Positions 29,720-39,286 of a stretch of 64,000 nucleotides of DNA are shown here, one piece after another. The notes beneath the pieces were generated by a model, which was not told where the DNA came from, ran no database searches, and saw nothing but the letters and a program-made list of their open reading frames with translations. This stretch comes from Jiella pacifica (GTDB lineage Bacteria; Pseudomonadota; Alphaproteobacteria; Rhizobiales; Rhizobiaceae): contig NZ_JAAAMG010000006.1 of assembly GCF_010500815.1 (NCBI RefSeq), positions 186,001 through 250,000 on the forward strand, read 5' to 3'. The translations under genes were made by a program, and so were the position numbers. Positions within the stretch are counted from its first letter, which is position 1. Each line of letters opens with the position of its first letter.

Positions 29720-30541
29720 TCACTGCGTCGTGGTGACGTCGTCGATGCGGCCATAGCGCACGACGCGGATCTTGTTGCGTTGGGCCTTCTCCTGCTCGAG
29801 CAGGAAGCGGGCATAGCCGGGTGAGCCCGGAACCGAGTCGGCCAGCGAGCGCAGCGACAGCACCAGACGGTCGGCGATCTGCTGGGCGGCCGTCAGGGCC
29901 TCGGCCTGGGAGGGATCGACTTCGAGCGTCGCAGTTTGCCCGACGACGACCTTCTGCCCGTCCTGTTCCTGCACCGACTGGTCGATGGCGAGGACACGCA
30001 GGTTGCGCAGCACCGTCTCGGTGGAGATCCGCTGGTTCTGGCCGCCGCCGTCGTCGGCGCGGCGGGTCATGATGACGTCGACGTGGTCGTTCGGCAGGAT
30101 GAAGCCGCCGGCGGCGGTTTCGGCCGAAATGCGCACCGCCACCGCCCGCTTGCCTTCGTCGAGAATGGCCGACAGGAAGCCGCGATCGGCCTGGATGAGC
30201 TTGGACTCGCGCACCGGCTCGCCGGCGAAGAAGGACTGGCGGGCGATCGCCCCGTTGAGGTCGTTGACCGCGTTGGGCTTTGCCGATTTCAGGATCAGGT
30301 CGGGGCCGATTCCGTCCTCCGGCCATTTCTGCCAGCCGAGCGTTCCGGTGACGGCGGAGCCCATCGGCACCCCGTCCTTGGTGACCAGGACGTCGACGAG
30401 CCGGATCGGCGGCTGAGCCGGAGCCGCGGAAATGATGACCGGCTCCTGTGGTTCCGTCTGGGAGAGGCTCATTGCCAGCAGACCGGCGCCGATGGCGGCG
30501 ACCGTCGCCACACCTATCACCGCGATACGTGCAAGGCTCAT
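29720..30541 (-). CDS. cpaB: CpaB/RcpC Flp pilus assembly protein
   Basis: This 273-residue protein has an N-terminal anchor (residues 5-25) followed by a periplasmic SAF-type domain. Recognisable blocks are LVDVLVTKDGVPMGSAVTG, SFFAGEPVRESKLI, LDEGKRAVAVRISAETAAGGFILPN in pieces, and DHVDVIMTRR, the family marker. CpaB is thought to bind peptidoglycan and stabilise the secretin. The ATG at 30541 was chosen because GGGAG lies eight bases upstream; a start 60 bases earlier lacks a site. It heads the cpaBCDEF-tadBC operon. A CtrA-like half-site lies about 75 bases upstream. Confidence 0.92.
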   Translation of the reverse strand: MSLARIAVIGVATVAAIGAGLLAMSLSQTEPQEPVIISAAPAQPPIRLVDVLVTKDGVPMGSAVTGTLGWQKWPEDGIGPDLILKSAKPNAVNDLNGAIARQSFFAGEPVRESKLIQADRGFLSAILDEGKRAVAVRISAETAAGGFILPNDHVDVIMTRRADDGGGQNQRISTETVLRNLRVLAIDQSVQEQDGQKVVVGQTATLEVDPSQAEALTAAQQIADRLVLSLRSLADSVPGSPGYARFLLEQEKAQRNKIRVVRYGRIDDVTTTQ

Positions 30542-30892
30542 CCGATAACTCCCGTGAAACCCATCGGCAATTCGACCGTTCACGTTTGTTATCGATCGCA
30601 AACCCTCAATGTATGGTTAACGAAACCTATCTTGGTTGAAGAAATCGTAAAAGATTGTCCGTAGGACAGGTTTCTCGCCTGACCAGTGCCGTCGGCTCCC
30701 GGGCTTTGACCGGCGCAAAAGGGCGAAGGCTCAACCGACGCGCAGGCTCGATACAAGAATGCCGCCGGCGGCCGCCCGGCGCATCAGCGATCGGGGTGGC
30801 CGTCAGGCGGCATTTTTTGGACGGACGAACGCCGAACGGGGTGCGCGCGCAGGCTTCCGCAGCGTCGTCCTGTTCCGGACGACGGCGATCTG
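30542..30892. promoter_or_regulatory. Leader/promoter region of the pilus operon, downstream of the P-II gene
   Basis: This is a 351-base gap with no convincing gene. Its cpaB-proximal 120 bases are AT-rich and promoter-like, including the CtrA-like half-site. A perfect 7-base hairpin (GTCGTCC / GGACGAC, 30862-30881) follows the P-II stop by 11 bases and may mark the 3' end of that transcript, though it has no T-tract. Confidence 0.5.
30613..30620 (-). promoter_or_regulatory. CtrA-like half-site TTAACCAT upstream of cpaB
   Basis: On the minus strand the sequence reads TTAACCAT, the half-site form of CtrA boxes in many alphaproteobacteria. It lies about 72-79 bases before the cpaB start. In Caulobacter CtrA controls the pilus genes, so the position makes sense. 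An 8-mer is a short match, and no second half-site at the classic spacing is present. Confidence 0.4.
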
Positions 30893-31477
<585 letters not shown>

Positions 31478-31549
31478 TCACGGCTCCAGCCTAGCGCCCG
31501 CCGGGCCGAGATGCCGCCTGCCCGCTTCTCGGCTGCCGTCCCGGCACGC

Positions 31550-32476
31550 TCAGTCGAGAAACTCGGCCACCGCCCTGCGCAGATCCCTCGCGGCATCGAT
31601 CCAGCCATCCATCTGCAGGAAGCCGTGGATCATCCCGTCGAAGCGGCGAGAGGTCACCGCAACGCCCGCCTCGCCGAGCCTTGCAACGAATGCCTCGCCC
31701 TCGTCGCGCAACGGGTCGTGCTCGCAGGTGACGAGAAGCGTCGGCGGCAGGCCCGACAGGTCCGGCGACAGCAGCGGCGAGACGATCGGGTCGGCACGAT
31801 CTTCCGGCTCCGGCACGAACAGCGCGTTCTCGTAGGCGAGCGAGGCCTCGGTCATGACATGGCCCGCCTCCGTCTGCAGCGAGGCGAAGGGGCGGTCCGG
31901 GCGAAGGTCGGTGTTGGGATAGAGCATCACCAGTCTAGCTGGCATCGGCGCGCCGGCATCCCGCAGCGCCAGCGCCACCACCGCCGAGAACAGCCCGCCG
32001 ATGGAATCGCCGCCGATGGCGATCCGCGCCGGATCGCAGCCAAGCTCGCCCGCCCGCGCCATCAAGGCCTTCGTCGCGGCGATGCAATCCTCCTGCGGCG
32101 CCGGCGAGACGTTTTCGGGCGCCAGCCGATAGCCGACCGAGGCGACGAGCCGGCCGGTGGCCGCGCAGAGCTGCCGCAGCGCGACGTCGTGGCTGTCGAG
32201 CGAGCCCGCCATCGCCCCGCCGCCGTGATACCAGATCAGCATCGCCCGCGCGCTCCCGCCCGGCCGGTAAAAGCGCACCGGGATCGGTCCCGCCGGCCCC
32301 TTGACCGCGGCGTCCTCGCTCGCGACCCCCGCCGGCGCCGCGCCGGAATAGTCCGTCAGCGAGCCCGTCATCGCCCGCGCCTGGGCGAGCTTCTGCGCCT
32401 CGTCACGCGGCTCTGTCTGCACCGCCTGCTTGCGGGCGAGATTGGCGAGGACGGCCTTGGCATCCCTGGCGAGCAT
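31550..32476 (-). CDS. Alpha/beta hydrolase, hormone-sensitive-lipase-like esterase
   Basis: This 308-residue protein is of the HSL/acetyl-esterase family. It has the oxyanion motif WYHGGG near residues 82-87, the nucleophile elbow GGDSIGG (Ser near 158), a late acid in CEHDPLRDEG and the catalytic His in MIHGFLQM. It should hydrolyse short-chain esters or amides in the cytoplasm; no signal peptide is visible. It lies three bases downstream of corA on the same strand and is probably co-transcribed with it. The natural substrate cannot be inferred. Confidence 0.9.
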   Translation of the reverse strand: MLARDAKAVLANLARKQAVQTEPRDEAQKLAQARAMTGSLTDYSGAAPAGVASEDAAVKGPAGPIPVRFYRPGGSARAMLIWYHGGGAMAGSLDSHDVALRQLCAATGRLVASVGYRLAPENVSPAPQEDCIAATKALMARAGELGCDPARIAIGGDSIGGLFSAVVALALRDAGAPMPARLVMLYPNTDLRPDRPFASLQTEAGHVMTEASLAYENALFVPEPEDRADPIVSPLLSPDLSGLPPTLLVTCEHDPLRDEGEAFVARLGEAGVAVTSRRFDGMIHGFLQMDGWIDAARDLRRAVAEFLD

Positions 32477-32479
32477 GGT

Positions 32480-33571
32480 TCAGATCCAGCGTTTCTTGCG
32501 GAAGACCAGGAGAAGTCCGCCGGCGATCGCCGCCATGATGGCGATCGCGACGGGATAGCCGTAGGGCGACTGGGTAAGCGGCATGTTCCAGTCGGAAATC
32601 TCGGGATTGAAGTTCATCCCCCAGAGCCCGGCGAGAAAGCCGAGCGGGATGAAGATGGTCGAGACGATGGTGAGGAGATTGATCACCTCGTTGGTCCTGG
32701 CGGCCGACAGGGTCATGTGCAGATCGATCATGCCGCCGGCGGTTTCCCGGTAGGTGTCGTTGAGATCGACGAGCTGGTCGCAGTGGTCCTGGACGTCGGC
32801 GAAATAGAGCCGCGTCTCCTCGGACAGGAACGGCCGCTCCAGCCGCAGAATGACGCCGAGGGCGTCGCGGGTTGGCCGAAGATAGCGGCGCATGGTGAAG
32901 AGCTCGCGGCGCATGGCGTGAAGCTCCGGCACCTGCACCGCGTCGACATCCTCGAAGATCGCCTCCTCGATCGCATCGAGGCGCGCCCCGTGCTGGTCGA
33001 CGACCGGGAAATAGGCGTCGACGACGGCATCGATCAGCGCATAGGCGAGATAGTCCGCCCCGCCCGCATGAAGCCGCGGCGCGCCCCTGTCGATCCGCCG
33101 CCGCACCGGATCGAAGGCGTCGCCCGGCCGCTCCTGAAAGGTGACGACGAAGCCTTCGCCGAAGAACAGCGACAGCTGCTCGCTGTCCTCGCCCGACAGC
33201 ATGCGCAGGACGACGAAGGCATAGGCCTCGTAGGCCTCGCATTTCGGCCGCTGGTCGGTGTTGACGACGTCTTCGAGCGTCAGCGGATGCAGGCCGAAGG
33301 CCTCGCCGATGCGGCGGACGAGATCGACGTCCGCAAGGCCGGTGCAGTCCAGCCAGAGCTTCGCACGGCGCTGGCGCAGCGCCAGCGCCTCCTCCAGCGT
33401 ACAGCCCTCGAGCCGCTCGGCCTCGCCGCCGCCGAGACCAATGGCGGTCAGTCGCGACTTTGACGCCTCCGGATCGGCGACGAGTTCACCGGGCGGCGCG
33501 CCGACGGCCGAGCGTTTGGCCCGTTCGGCGCGCTTGCGCTTGCGTTTCCTGTGCCCGGTCAGATCGATCAT
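32480..33571 (-). CDS. corA: CorA-family magnesium/divalent cation channel
   Basis: The protein has 363 residues. The cytoplasmic N-terminal domain begins with a very basic tail (HRKRKRKRAERAKR). Two C-terminal membrane helices flank the diagnostic GMN at 318-320 (LWGMNFNPEIS), followed by the loop with acidic residues and a basic end (FRKKRWI). The long helix before TM1 holds the TNEVINLLTIVSTIF segment of the family. It should form a pentameric channel for Mg2+ and possibly Co2+ or Zn2+. It is followed after three bases by the esterase gene. Upstream, 112 bases separate it from truB. Confidence 0.92.
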   Translation of the reverse strand: MIDLTGHRKRKRKRAERAKRSAVGAPPGELVADPEASKSRLTAIGLGGGEAERLEGCTLEEALALRQRRAKLWLDCTGLADVDLVRRIGEAFGLHPLTLEDVVNTDQRPKCEAYEAYAFVVLRMLSGEDSEQLSLFFGEGFVVTFQERPGDAFDPVRRRIDRGAPRLHAGGADYLAYALIDAVVDAYFPVVDQHGARLDAIEEAIFEDVDAVQVPELHAMRRELFTMRRYLRPTRDALGVILRLERPFLSEETRLYFADVQDHCDQLVDLNDTYRETAGGMIDLHMTLSAARTNEVINLLTIVSTIFIPLGFLAGLWGMNFNPEISDWNMPLTQSPYGYPVAIAIMAAIAGGLLLVFRKKRWI

Positions 33572-33683
33572 CAGCGCCCTACGCCCGTTCCTTCAGCTCC
33601 GGGCGCCCTGCACCCGAGGTTGGAAAGGAAGAAGGCGCGAAGACGTTCCCGATACCGCGACAGGCCGCGGCGATCCGCAGCGA

Positions 33684-34670
33684 TCAGCCCTTGCCGCCGA
33701 ACACCCGCTTGGGCTTGAAGGCGCCCTCCTCGACGGCGCCGAGTGCGATCAGCCGGCCGTGGCCGGTGGCGAACGCCTCCTCGCAGAACACCGGCGCATC
33801 GCGGCCCCGCAGGATCACCGGATTGCCGGCGAGGACGCGGCTCGCCTGCTCGTCGGTCAGCATCACCTCGTAAAGGTCGGCGAGCGCCGCTTCCGGGGCG
33901 ATGATGTATTCGTCGAGCGGCTTGAAATCGACGACGCGGGCCTTGGCGCCGGATTCGATCGCCGCTTCGTCGAGCACTTCGAGGCCCTCTTCGGCCGCCT
34001 CCAGAAGCTCGTCCAGCGGCACCATGTCGTCCTCGCCGAAGGCGCCGACCGAGGTGCGGCGTAGCTCGGTCACATGGCCGAAGCAGCCGAGATCGCGGCC
34101 GAGATCGCGGGCGATGGCGCGCACATAGGTGCCCTTGCCGCATTCGGCCTCGAACACGGTCGTGTCCGCATCCGGCTGATCGACGATCTCGAGCCGCAGG
34201 ACCTCGACCGTGCGCGGCGCGATTTCGACGACCTCGCCTTCGCGGGCCAGGTCATAGGCGCGCTCGCCGGCGATCTTCACCGCCGAGAAGTTCGGCGGCA
34301 CCTGGGTGATCTCGCCGATATAGTTCGGCAGAAGGGCCTCGATCGCCTCGCGGCTCGGCCGGTCCTCGGACGACTTCGTCACCGGCCCTTCGGTGTCGTC
34401 GGTGGTCGTCTCGGCGCCCCAGCGCACGGAAAAGCGATAGACCTTGCGCCCGTCCATGACGAAGGGGACGGTCTTGGTCGCATCGCCCAGCGCGATCGGC
34501 AGCATGCCCGAGGCGAGCGGATCGAGCGTGCCGGCATGGCCGGCCTTCTGGGCGAAGAACAGCCATTTCAGCTTGCCCACCGCATCGGTCGAGCCCATGC
34601 CCTTCGGCTTGTCGAGGACGATCCAGCCGTTGATCGGCCGTCCCTTCGGCTTCTTGCCGCGCCGCGCCAT
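33684..34670 (-). CDS. truB: tRNA pseudouridine(55) synthase TruB
   Basis: The 328-residue enzyme has [13 protein letters not shown] at 15-27, the catalytic motif [12 protein letters not shown] with Asp50, the middle motif [16 protein letters not shown], and [12 protein letters not shown]. It isomerises U55 to pseudouridine in the T-loop of tRNAs. The acidic linker ([16 protein letters not shown]) and PUA-like C-terminal end are usual for rhizobial TruB. It begins one base inside the rbfA stop, the standard rbfA-truB coupling. Neither rpsO nor pnp follows, unlike the common order. Confidence 0.96.
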   Translation of the reverse strand: MARRGKKPKGRPINGWIVLDKPKGMGSTDAVGKLKWLFFAQKAGHAGTLDPLASGMLPIALGDATKTVPFVMDGRKVYRFSVRWGAETTTDDTEGPVTKSSEDRPSREAIEALLPNYIGEITQVPPNFSAVKIAGERAYDLAREGEVVEIAPRTVEVLRLEIVDQPDADTTVFEAECGKGTYVRAIARDLGRDLGCFGHVTELRRTSVGAFGEDDMVPLDELLEAAEEGLEVLDEAAIESGAKARVVDFKPLDEYIIAPEAALADLYEVMLTDEQASRVLAGNPVILRGRDAPVFCEEAFATGHGRLIALGAVEEGAFKPKRVFGGKG

Positions 34671-35104
34671 CAGTTCTTCTCTCCGTTCACGTCGTCGCCC
34701 GGTGCCTTTTCCTCGTCGTGATCGAGGTCGCGCTGGACCTCGGGTGACTTCAGGATGGCGTCGATCCGGGCAAAATTGTCGAAGGAGGTGTCGGTGCGAA
34801 ACCGCACCTCCGGCATGTATTTCATCTGCTTCAGCGCCGGTGCGAGGCGGCCCCGGATGAACTTGGCGTTCTTGTTGAGCGCCTCGACGAAGGGTTTGGT
34901 GTCCTCCTGGCCGAGCACGGTCACATAAGCCGTCGCGATCTTCAGATCCGGCGACATGCGCACCTCCGAGACCGAGACCAACGCCTTCTCGAGCAGGGGA
35001 TCGAGGATCTCGCCCCGCTGGAAGACCTCGGTCAGCGCGTGGCGGACCTTCTCGCCGACGGAGAGCATGCGCTGGGAGGGGGATGACGATGATGAGCGGG
35101 CCAT
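34670..35104 (-). CDS. rbfA: 30S ribosome-binding factor RbfA
   Basis: The protein has 144 residues. It contains the RbfA KH-fold signature [17 protein letters not shown], then [23 protein letters not shown] and [19 protein letters not shown] in separate blocks. A Ser-rich start (ARSSSSSPS) and acidic tail ([11 protein letters not shown]) are common in this order. It helps 30S maturation and cold adaptation. The ATG at 35104 is preferred over one 12 codons upstream because it gives normal family length. It overlaps truB by one base. The usual upstream infB is absent from this window. Confidence 0.95.
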   Translation of the reverse strand: MARSSSSSPSQRMLSVGEKVRHALTEVFQRGEILDPLLEKALVSVSEVRMSPDLKIATAYVTVLGQEDTKPFVEALNKNAKFIRGRLAPALKQMKYMPEVRFRTDTSFDNFARIDAILKSPEVQRDLDHDEEKAPGDDVNGEKN

Positions 35105-35608
35105 GATGGAACCCCGTTGCTTTCTCGTTTCGACGCCCACGGCGCCGAGACCGGCGACGGGCGTCAGATCACAGGATGACGCGGGCCTTGCCGAGGCGGA
35201 GCCTCGCAGACCCGAAGGCAGCTGCCGCCGTCCCGCCGACGGAAGAAGCGGCGAGCGCGCGGCGATCGATCGCTGCAGCGGTGGTCGGACCGCGCGTCAT
35301 GACGTTCGTTTCAAAATTTCGACGCCGGCCGGTCTCGAACCGGAAGGCGCCGGTGCCCGGCAGTGCCGGGCCTGTCTCGCCATGGCGGTCGCGACCGGAA
35401 CCTCGACGAGGGCATCCGGCAAGACCGACGGCAAAAGCTCCTTGGATGGGCTGCCCTGTTAGTCGGGAAAGGCGGCAAAGACAAGGCCCAACGGCCGCCT
35501 GCCCACCCGCTACGCGAATTTGCGACGCACCGGCAAGTCGCCGAGACGGCCCACCGCCCGCTGCAGCGATCCGACCGAGGGATGGAAACAGCCGGATCGA
35601 CCCGGGAT
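35105..35608. other. Non-coding gap upstream of rbfA
   Basis: These 504 bases lie between the rbfA start and the DUF1178 stop. No gene is supported; open frames here are antisense or unsupported. A GC-rich inverted repeat near 35327-35344 (ACCGG/CCGGT type) superficially resembles a tRNA T-arm, but no cloverleaf could be built. The rbfA promoter should lie in the rbfA-proximal part. Confidence 0.5.
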
Positions 35609-36154
35609 CTACTGCCCGTCTTCGGGCAGCGGCATCAGCATGAGGGCGGTGATGCCTTCTTCCTGCAGGCCCTCGACGTCCTTCTTCGAGGCCTCGCCGT
35701 AGATCTGCCGGGCCTCGCTCTCGCCGTAATGGATCCGCCGCGCTTCCTCAGCGAATTTCGTGCCGACATAATCGGCCTCGGCCCGGACCTTGCGCGAGAT
35801 CTCCTGCAGGGCGGCGAAGGCCTTCGCCACCTCCGGGTGGGCGGCCGAAAGGTTGGCCAGCGTCTGTGGCGCCTGCGGGGCTGCCGCAGGAGCGACGGGT
35901 GCAGAGCCGGCCGAAGCGCCTCCCCGCTCTCCCGCCGTTTCGGCCAGAGCTTCCGCACGCGCGGCGCCGGCGTGGCGCTCCGGGCTTCCCGTCGCGATCG
36001 CCGGCCGCATCAGTGCCTTGGCGACGTCGCTGGTGCCGCAGACCGGGCATTCGACGAGGCCGGCCGCGGCCTGGCGGTCGAAATCGTTGTTGGAGCGAAA
36101 CCAGCCGTCGAAGTCGTGGCCGGTGGGGCGACAGCGCAGGGCGAAATGGATCAT
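35609..36154 (-). CDS. DUF1178 family protein
   Basis: This 181-residue protein has the DUF1178 N-terminus: IHFALRC, GHDFDGWFRSN, then VECPVCGTSDV, giving Cys residues for a likely zinc knuckle (Cys8, CPVC near 37-40). The middle is an Ala/Pro linker (about 70-105), and the C-terminal helical part (VRAEADYVGTKFAEEARRIHYGE in two blocks) is conserved in the family. Its function is unknown. It shares one base with the nitrilase stop (TAATG), and the pairing with that amidohydrolase and glutaredoxin is common in rhizobia. Confidence 0.9.
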   Translation of the reverse strand: MIHFALRCRPTGHDFDGWFRSNNDFDRQAAAGLVECPVCGTSDVAKALMRPAIATGSPERHAGAARAEALAETAGERGGASAGSAPVAPAAAPQAPQTLANLSAAHPEVAKAFAALQEISRKVRAEADYVGTKFAEEARRIHYGESEARQIYGEASKKDVEGLQEEGITALMLMPLPEDGQ

Positions 36155-37038
36155 TATTCGGCCGCCACGGCGCCGGTGACGCGCACCACCGCGCCGCTCT
36201 GCTCCCCGACGGAAAACGGCCGGGCATTCTGCAGATTGGGGATTTTCGCGCGGGCGGCGGAAACGGCGGACGTGTCGATCTCGGCGATGGCGATCCCCGG
36301 CTCGTCGCCGTCGACCTCGGCGATCACCCGGCCCCAGGGATCGACGATCAGCGAATGCCCGTATGTCTCGCGGCCGTCCTCGTGCAGGCCGCCCTGCGCC
36401 GCGGCAACGACGAAGGCGCCGTTCTCGATCGCCCGGGCGCGCAGGAGGACATGCCAATGCGCCTCCCCGGTCTGCCGGGTGAAGGCCGCCGGCGCGGTGA
36501 GGATCTCGGCGCCGGCCAGCGCCTCTTCCCGGAAGAGATGGGGAAAGCGCATGTCGTAGCAGACGGCGAAGCCGAGCTTGGCGTGTCCGCTCTCGAACGC
36601 GACATCGGCCACCGTGGCCGTCTCGCCGGGCCGATAGGTGCGCGATTCCCGCCAGCTCTCGCCATTGTCGAGATCGACGTCGAACATGTGGATCTTGTCG
36701 TAGGTGGCGATCTTTCCGCCGTCCGGGCCGAACAGGAAGGCGCGGTTTCCCACCCGCCCGTCACCCAGCGGCACCGCCGTCGAGCCGACATGGACGTGGA
36801 TCCGGTGATAGGCCGCAAGCCGAGCCGCCTCGGCCAGCAGGGGATCTTCGCTCTCCGGCCGCAGCCGCTCCATCAGCGTCGCCCGGTCGCGGCAGACCAT
36901 GCCGGTCATTTCCGGCGACTGGACATAGTCCGCCCCCGCCGCAACGGCCTCTTCCACGAGGGCCGAAAACGCCGCAACGTTCTCCTCCGGCCGGGTGGAC
37001 GAACGCATCTGCAGGACGGCGGCGCGAAAGAGGGTCAA
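36154..37038 (-). CDS. Carbon-nitrogen hydrolase (Nit2/omega-amidase-like)
   Basis: The 294-residue nitrilase-superfamily enzyme shows the catalytic triad Glu43 (SPEMTG), Lys115 (YDKIHMFD) and Cys160 (FAVCYDMRFP). YDKIHMFDVDL and CYDMRFPHLF are the hallmarks of the Nit1/Nit2 branch, which hydrolyses omega-amides such as 2-oxoglutaramate or deaminated glutathione. It is cytoplasmic. It lies 42 bases after the glutaredoxin gene and overlaps DUF1178 by one base, suggesting one operon. The link to glutaredoxin fits a glutathione-repair role, by inference. Confidence 0.93.
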   Translation of the reverse strand: MTLFRAAVLQMRSSTRPEENVAAFSALVEEAVAAGADYVQSPEMTGMVCRDRATLMERLRPESEDPLLAEAARLAAYHRIHVHVGSTAVPLGDGRVGNRAFLFGPDGGKIATYDKIHMFDVDLDNGESWRESRTYRPGETATVADVAFESGHAKLGFAVCYDMRFPHLFREEALAGAEILTAPAAFTRQTGEAHWHVLLRARAIENGAFVVAAAQGGLHEDGRETYGHSLIVDPWGRVIAEVDGDEPGIAIAEIDTSAVSAARAKIPNLQNARPFSVGEQSGAVVRVTGAVAAE

Positions 37039-37080
37039 TGTCTCGTCTCCAAAAGTCGTCGGGCCATGCGAGTGCCGGCG

Positions 37081-37338
37081 TCAGGCCGCCAGCAACGGAT
37101 CGAGCTTGCCGGCCCGGTCGAGGGCATAGAGTTCGTCACAGCCGCCGACATGGGTGTCGCCGACGAAGATCTGCGGGAAGGTCGAGCCGCCATTCGCCCG
37201 CTGGCGCATCTCGGCGCGCAGATCCGGCGACGACGTCGCATCCTTCTCTTCGTAATCGACGCCCTTCGTTTCGAGAAGCTGTTTCGCCCGCGTGCAAAAG
37301 CCGCAGAACTGCCGCGTGTAGATCGTCACCTCGGCCAT
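37081..37338 (-). CDS. grxC: Glutaredoxin 3
   Basis: This 85-residue dithiol glutaredoxin has the redox motif C12-G-F-C15 (FCGFCTRAK), the cis-Pro segment TFPQIFVGD and the glutathione-binding VGGCDEL. The active site is CGFC rather than the common CPYC. This variant is widespread in alphaproteobacteria and should still support dithiol chemistry. It reduces protein disulfides and ribonucleotide reductase using glutathione. It lies between comF (45 bases upstream) and the nitrilase. Confidence 0.94.
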   Translation of the reverse strand: MAEVTIYTRQFCGFCTRAKQLLETKGVDYEEKDATSSPDLRAEMRQRANGGSTFPQIFVGDTHVGGCDELYALDRAGKLDPLLAA

Positions 37339-37383
37339 GAACCCATTCCTGTCATCTCAAAAAACCGTCCGGAGGATATGGCC

Positions 37384-38157
37384 TCAGGCGGTTCCACTCG
37401 CAAGTGCGGAGGAAAGGCCGGGTCCCACCCGGGCGAAGACCAGAATATCGACGTCCCGGGCGCCCGCCCGCTTGAGGGCTCTCGTTGCGCTCGCCGCCGT
37501 CGCGCCGGTCGTATAGACGTCGTCGATCAGAAGCACCCGCCGCCCCTCGATCTCGAAGCGACGCGGATCGGCGACGCGAAAGGCGCCGCGGACGTTCTCC
37601 TGGCGCTGCTTCTGGCCGAGGCCCACCTGGCTACGCGTCGCCTTCACCCGCTTCAGCGCCAGCGGCGCGAAGGCGACACCGGAATGCTTGGCAACGTGCC
37701 GGCCGAGTTCTGCCGACTGGTTGAAGCGCCGCCGCCACAAGCGCCCGGCATGCAGCGGCACCGGCACGACGACGTCGGCCTCGGTGAGAAGCTCCGACCC
37801 GGCCCGGCGCATCCAGCCGGCCATCAGCGGCACGAGGTCGGTGCGATCGCCATATTTCAGCGCGGTGACGAGATGGGAGGCGAGGTCCTGATAGAGGACG
37901 GCGGCCCTTAGCCGGGCGAAGGGCGGCGGCTCGGCGATCGCCTCGGCGGAGAGGAAGCCCTTGCCGAGGTCGTAGGAGAACGGGAGGCCGAGCACCTCGC
38001 AATAGGGCCGCTCGATGAAGCGCAGCTTCGCCCAGCATTCCGGGCAGACGCTGCCCGCCCGCGTCACGGCGCTCTGGCAGCCGGCGCAGACCGCCGGAAA
38101 CAGCAGCCGCCCGAGGGAGCTGCTGATCGCCGCCCTTCCACGCTTGAAAAGGTGCAT
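37384..38157 (-). CDS. ComF family phosphoribosyltransferase-like protein
   Basis: The 257-residue protein begins with a Cys cluster (CAGC...CPEC near residues 23-41, zinc-ribbon type) and ends in a PRTase fold with the PRPP-binding motif RRVLLIDDVYTTGATAASA. VVPVPLHAGRLWRRRFNQSAELGR, read in two blocks, is the ComF marker. In competent bacteria ComF supports DNA uptake; here its role is unproven. The ATG at 38157 was chosen because the Cys cluster then starts at a normal position; longer starts (38226 or a GTG at 38256) add basic, unsupported sequence. It is divergent from the methyltransferase gene. Confidence 0.9.
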   Translation of the reverse strand: MHLFKRGRAAISSSLGRLLFPAVCAGCQSAVTRAGSVCPECWAKLRFIERPYCEVLGLPFSYDLGKGFLSAEAIAEPPPFARLRAAVLYQDLASHLVTALKYGDRTDLVPLMAGWMRRAGSELLTEADVVVPVPLHAGRLWRRRFNQSAELGRHVAKHSGVAFAPLALKRVKATRSQVGLGQKQRQENVRGAFRVADPRRFEIEGRRVLLIDDVYTTGATAASATRALKRAGARDVDILVFARVGPGLSSALASGTA

Positions 38158-38311
38158 CGTCTTCGATCCACTGGCACGACGGCCGCTTTTCGCCACCGCC
38201 CGGCGTGGCCACCGGTCGCCACGCATCCTCCATGCCTTGCCTTGACGCCATTCCACCTGCAGACAGCTATCGCCGTCAAGACGGCATCAGCGACGAGCGA
38301 AACGTAACGTC

Positions 38312-39211
38312 ATGTCACAATCCCCACAGCCGATCCCTTTCGACCGTGCGCTTCTCGACCGAAGGCGGCAACGCTGGCTGGAGAAAAATCGTCAGCCAGG
38401 CGTCGACTTCCTCATCAAGGCCGCCGCCGACGAGCTCTCCGACCGGCTCGCCATCGTCGAACGACGCTTTCAAGTCGCCGTCGATCTCGGTGGCACCTTC
38501 GGCGAGATGGCCGAGCGGATGCAGGCCGGCGGGCGCTGCGACAGCGTCATTCGGATCGAGCGCCTCGGCTTTCTCCTCGGCGACGACCCGCTCGCCGTCG
38601 TCGGCGACGAGGAATTCCTGCCGCTCGGACCCGAAAGCGTCGATCTCGTCGCCTCCTGCCTGTCGATGCAGTTCGTCAACGACGTGCCGGGAATGCTGGC
38701 GCAGATCCGCCGGGCGCTGCGGCCGGACGGGCTGTTTACCGCCGCGCTCCTTGGCGGGGAGACCTTGCACGAGTTGCGCGCGTCCCTGCTTCAGGCGGAG
38801 AGCGAGGTGTTCGGCGGCGTTTCGCCGCGGGTGCTGCCCTTCGCCGAGGTGCGCGAGGCGGGGGCGCTGCTGCAGCGCGCCGGCTTTGCCCTTCCGGTTG
38901 CAGACATCGAGCGGCTGACGGTGCGCTACGATACCCTGTTCGACCTGGCGAGGGACCTTCGCGCCATGGGCGCGGCCAACGTCCTGAGAGAGCGCTCGCG
39001 CCGGCCGGCCAGCCGCCGGTTCTTCGTGCGGGCGGCCGAGATCTACGCCGAACGCTACGCCGATCCGGACGGGCGCATCCGCGCCAGCTTCGACGTGCTC
39101 TATCTGTCAGGATGGGCGCCGCATGAAAGCCAGCAGAAGCCGCTGCGCCCCGGAAGCGCCAAGGCGAGCCTCGCGGCGGCGCTGAAGGACCGCTCGTCGG
39201 ATCTCTCCTGA
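38312..39211 (+). CDS. SAM-dependent methyltransferase-like protein (NDUFAF5/BioC type)
   Basis: The 299-residue protein has FDRALLDRRRQRW at the N-terminus, VAVDLGGTFGEMAERM as the SAM-binding glycine loop (usual DLGCGxG is here DLGGTFG), and the post-motif VDLVASCLSMQFVNDVPGMLAQIRRALRPDG in two blocks. This pattern matches mitochondrial NDUFAF5 and its bacterial relatives, placed among BioC-like class I methyltransferases. NDUFAF5 hydroxylates an arginine of complex I, so hydroxylation or methylation are both possible. It is divergent from comF with a 154-base gap. Confidence 0.85.
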   Translation: MSQSPQPIPFDRALLDRRRQRWLEKNRQPGVDFLIKAAADELSDRLAIVERRFQVAVDLGGTFGEMAERMQAGGRCDSVIRIERLGFLLGDDPLAVVGDEEFLPLGPESVDLVASCLSMQFVNDVPGMLAQIRRALRPDGLFTAALLGGETLHELRASLLQAESEVFGGVSPRVLPFAEVREAGALLQRAGFALPVADIERLTVRYDTLFDLARDLRAMGAANVLRERSRRPASRRFFVRAAEIYAERYADPDGRIRASFDVLYLSGWAPHESQQKPLRPGSAKASLAAALKDRSSDLS

Positions 39212-39286
39212 TGATTGCCGACAGGCATGGATTTCACCCGCCGTCGCTTCACTCGATCGAAGACCGGGAAAGCCCGAAGCGGGCCC

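Noticed and set aside
35310-35400. tRNA-like T-arm (GGTTCGAGACC on the minus strand)
   Set aside because: No anticodon arm, D-arm or acceptor stem can be paired around it; it is a simple GC-rich inverted repeat.
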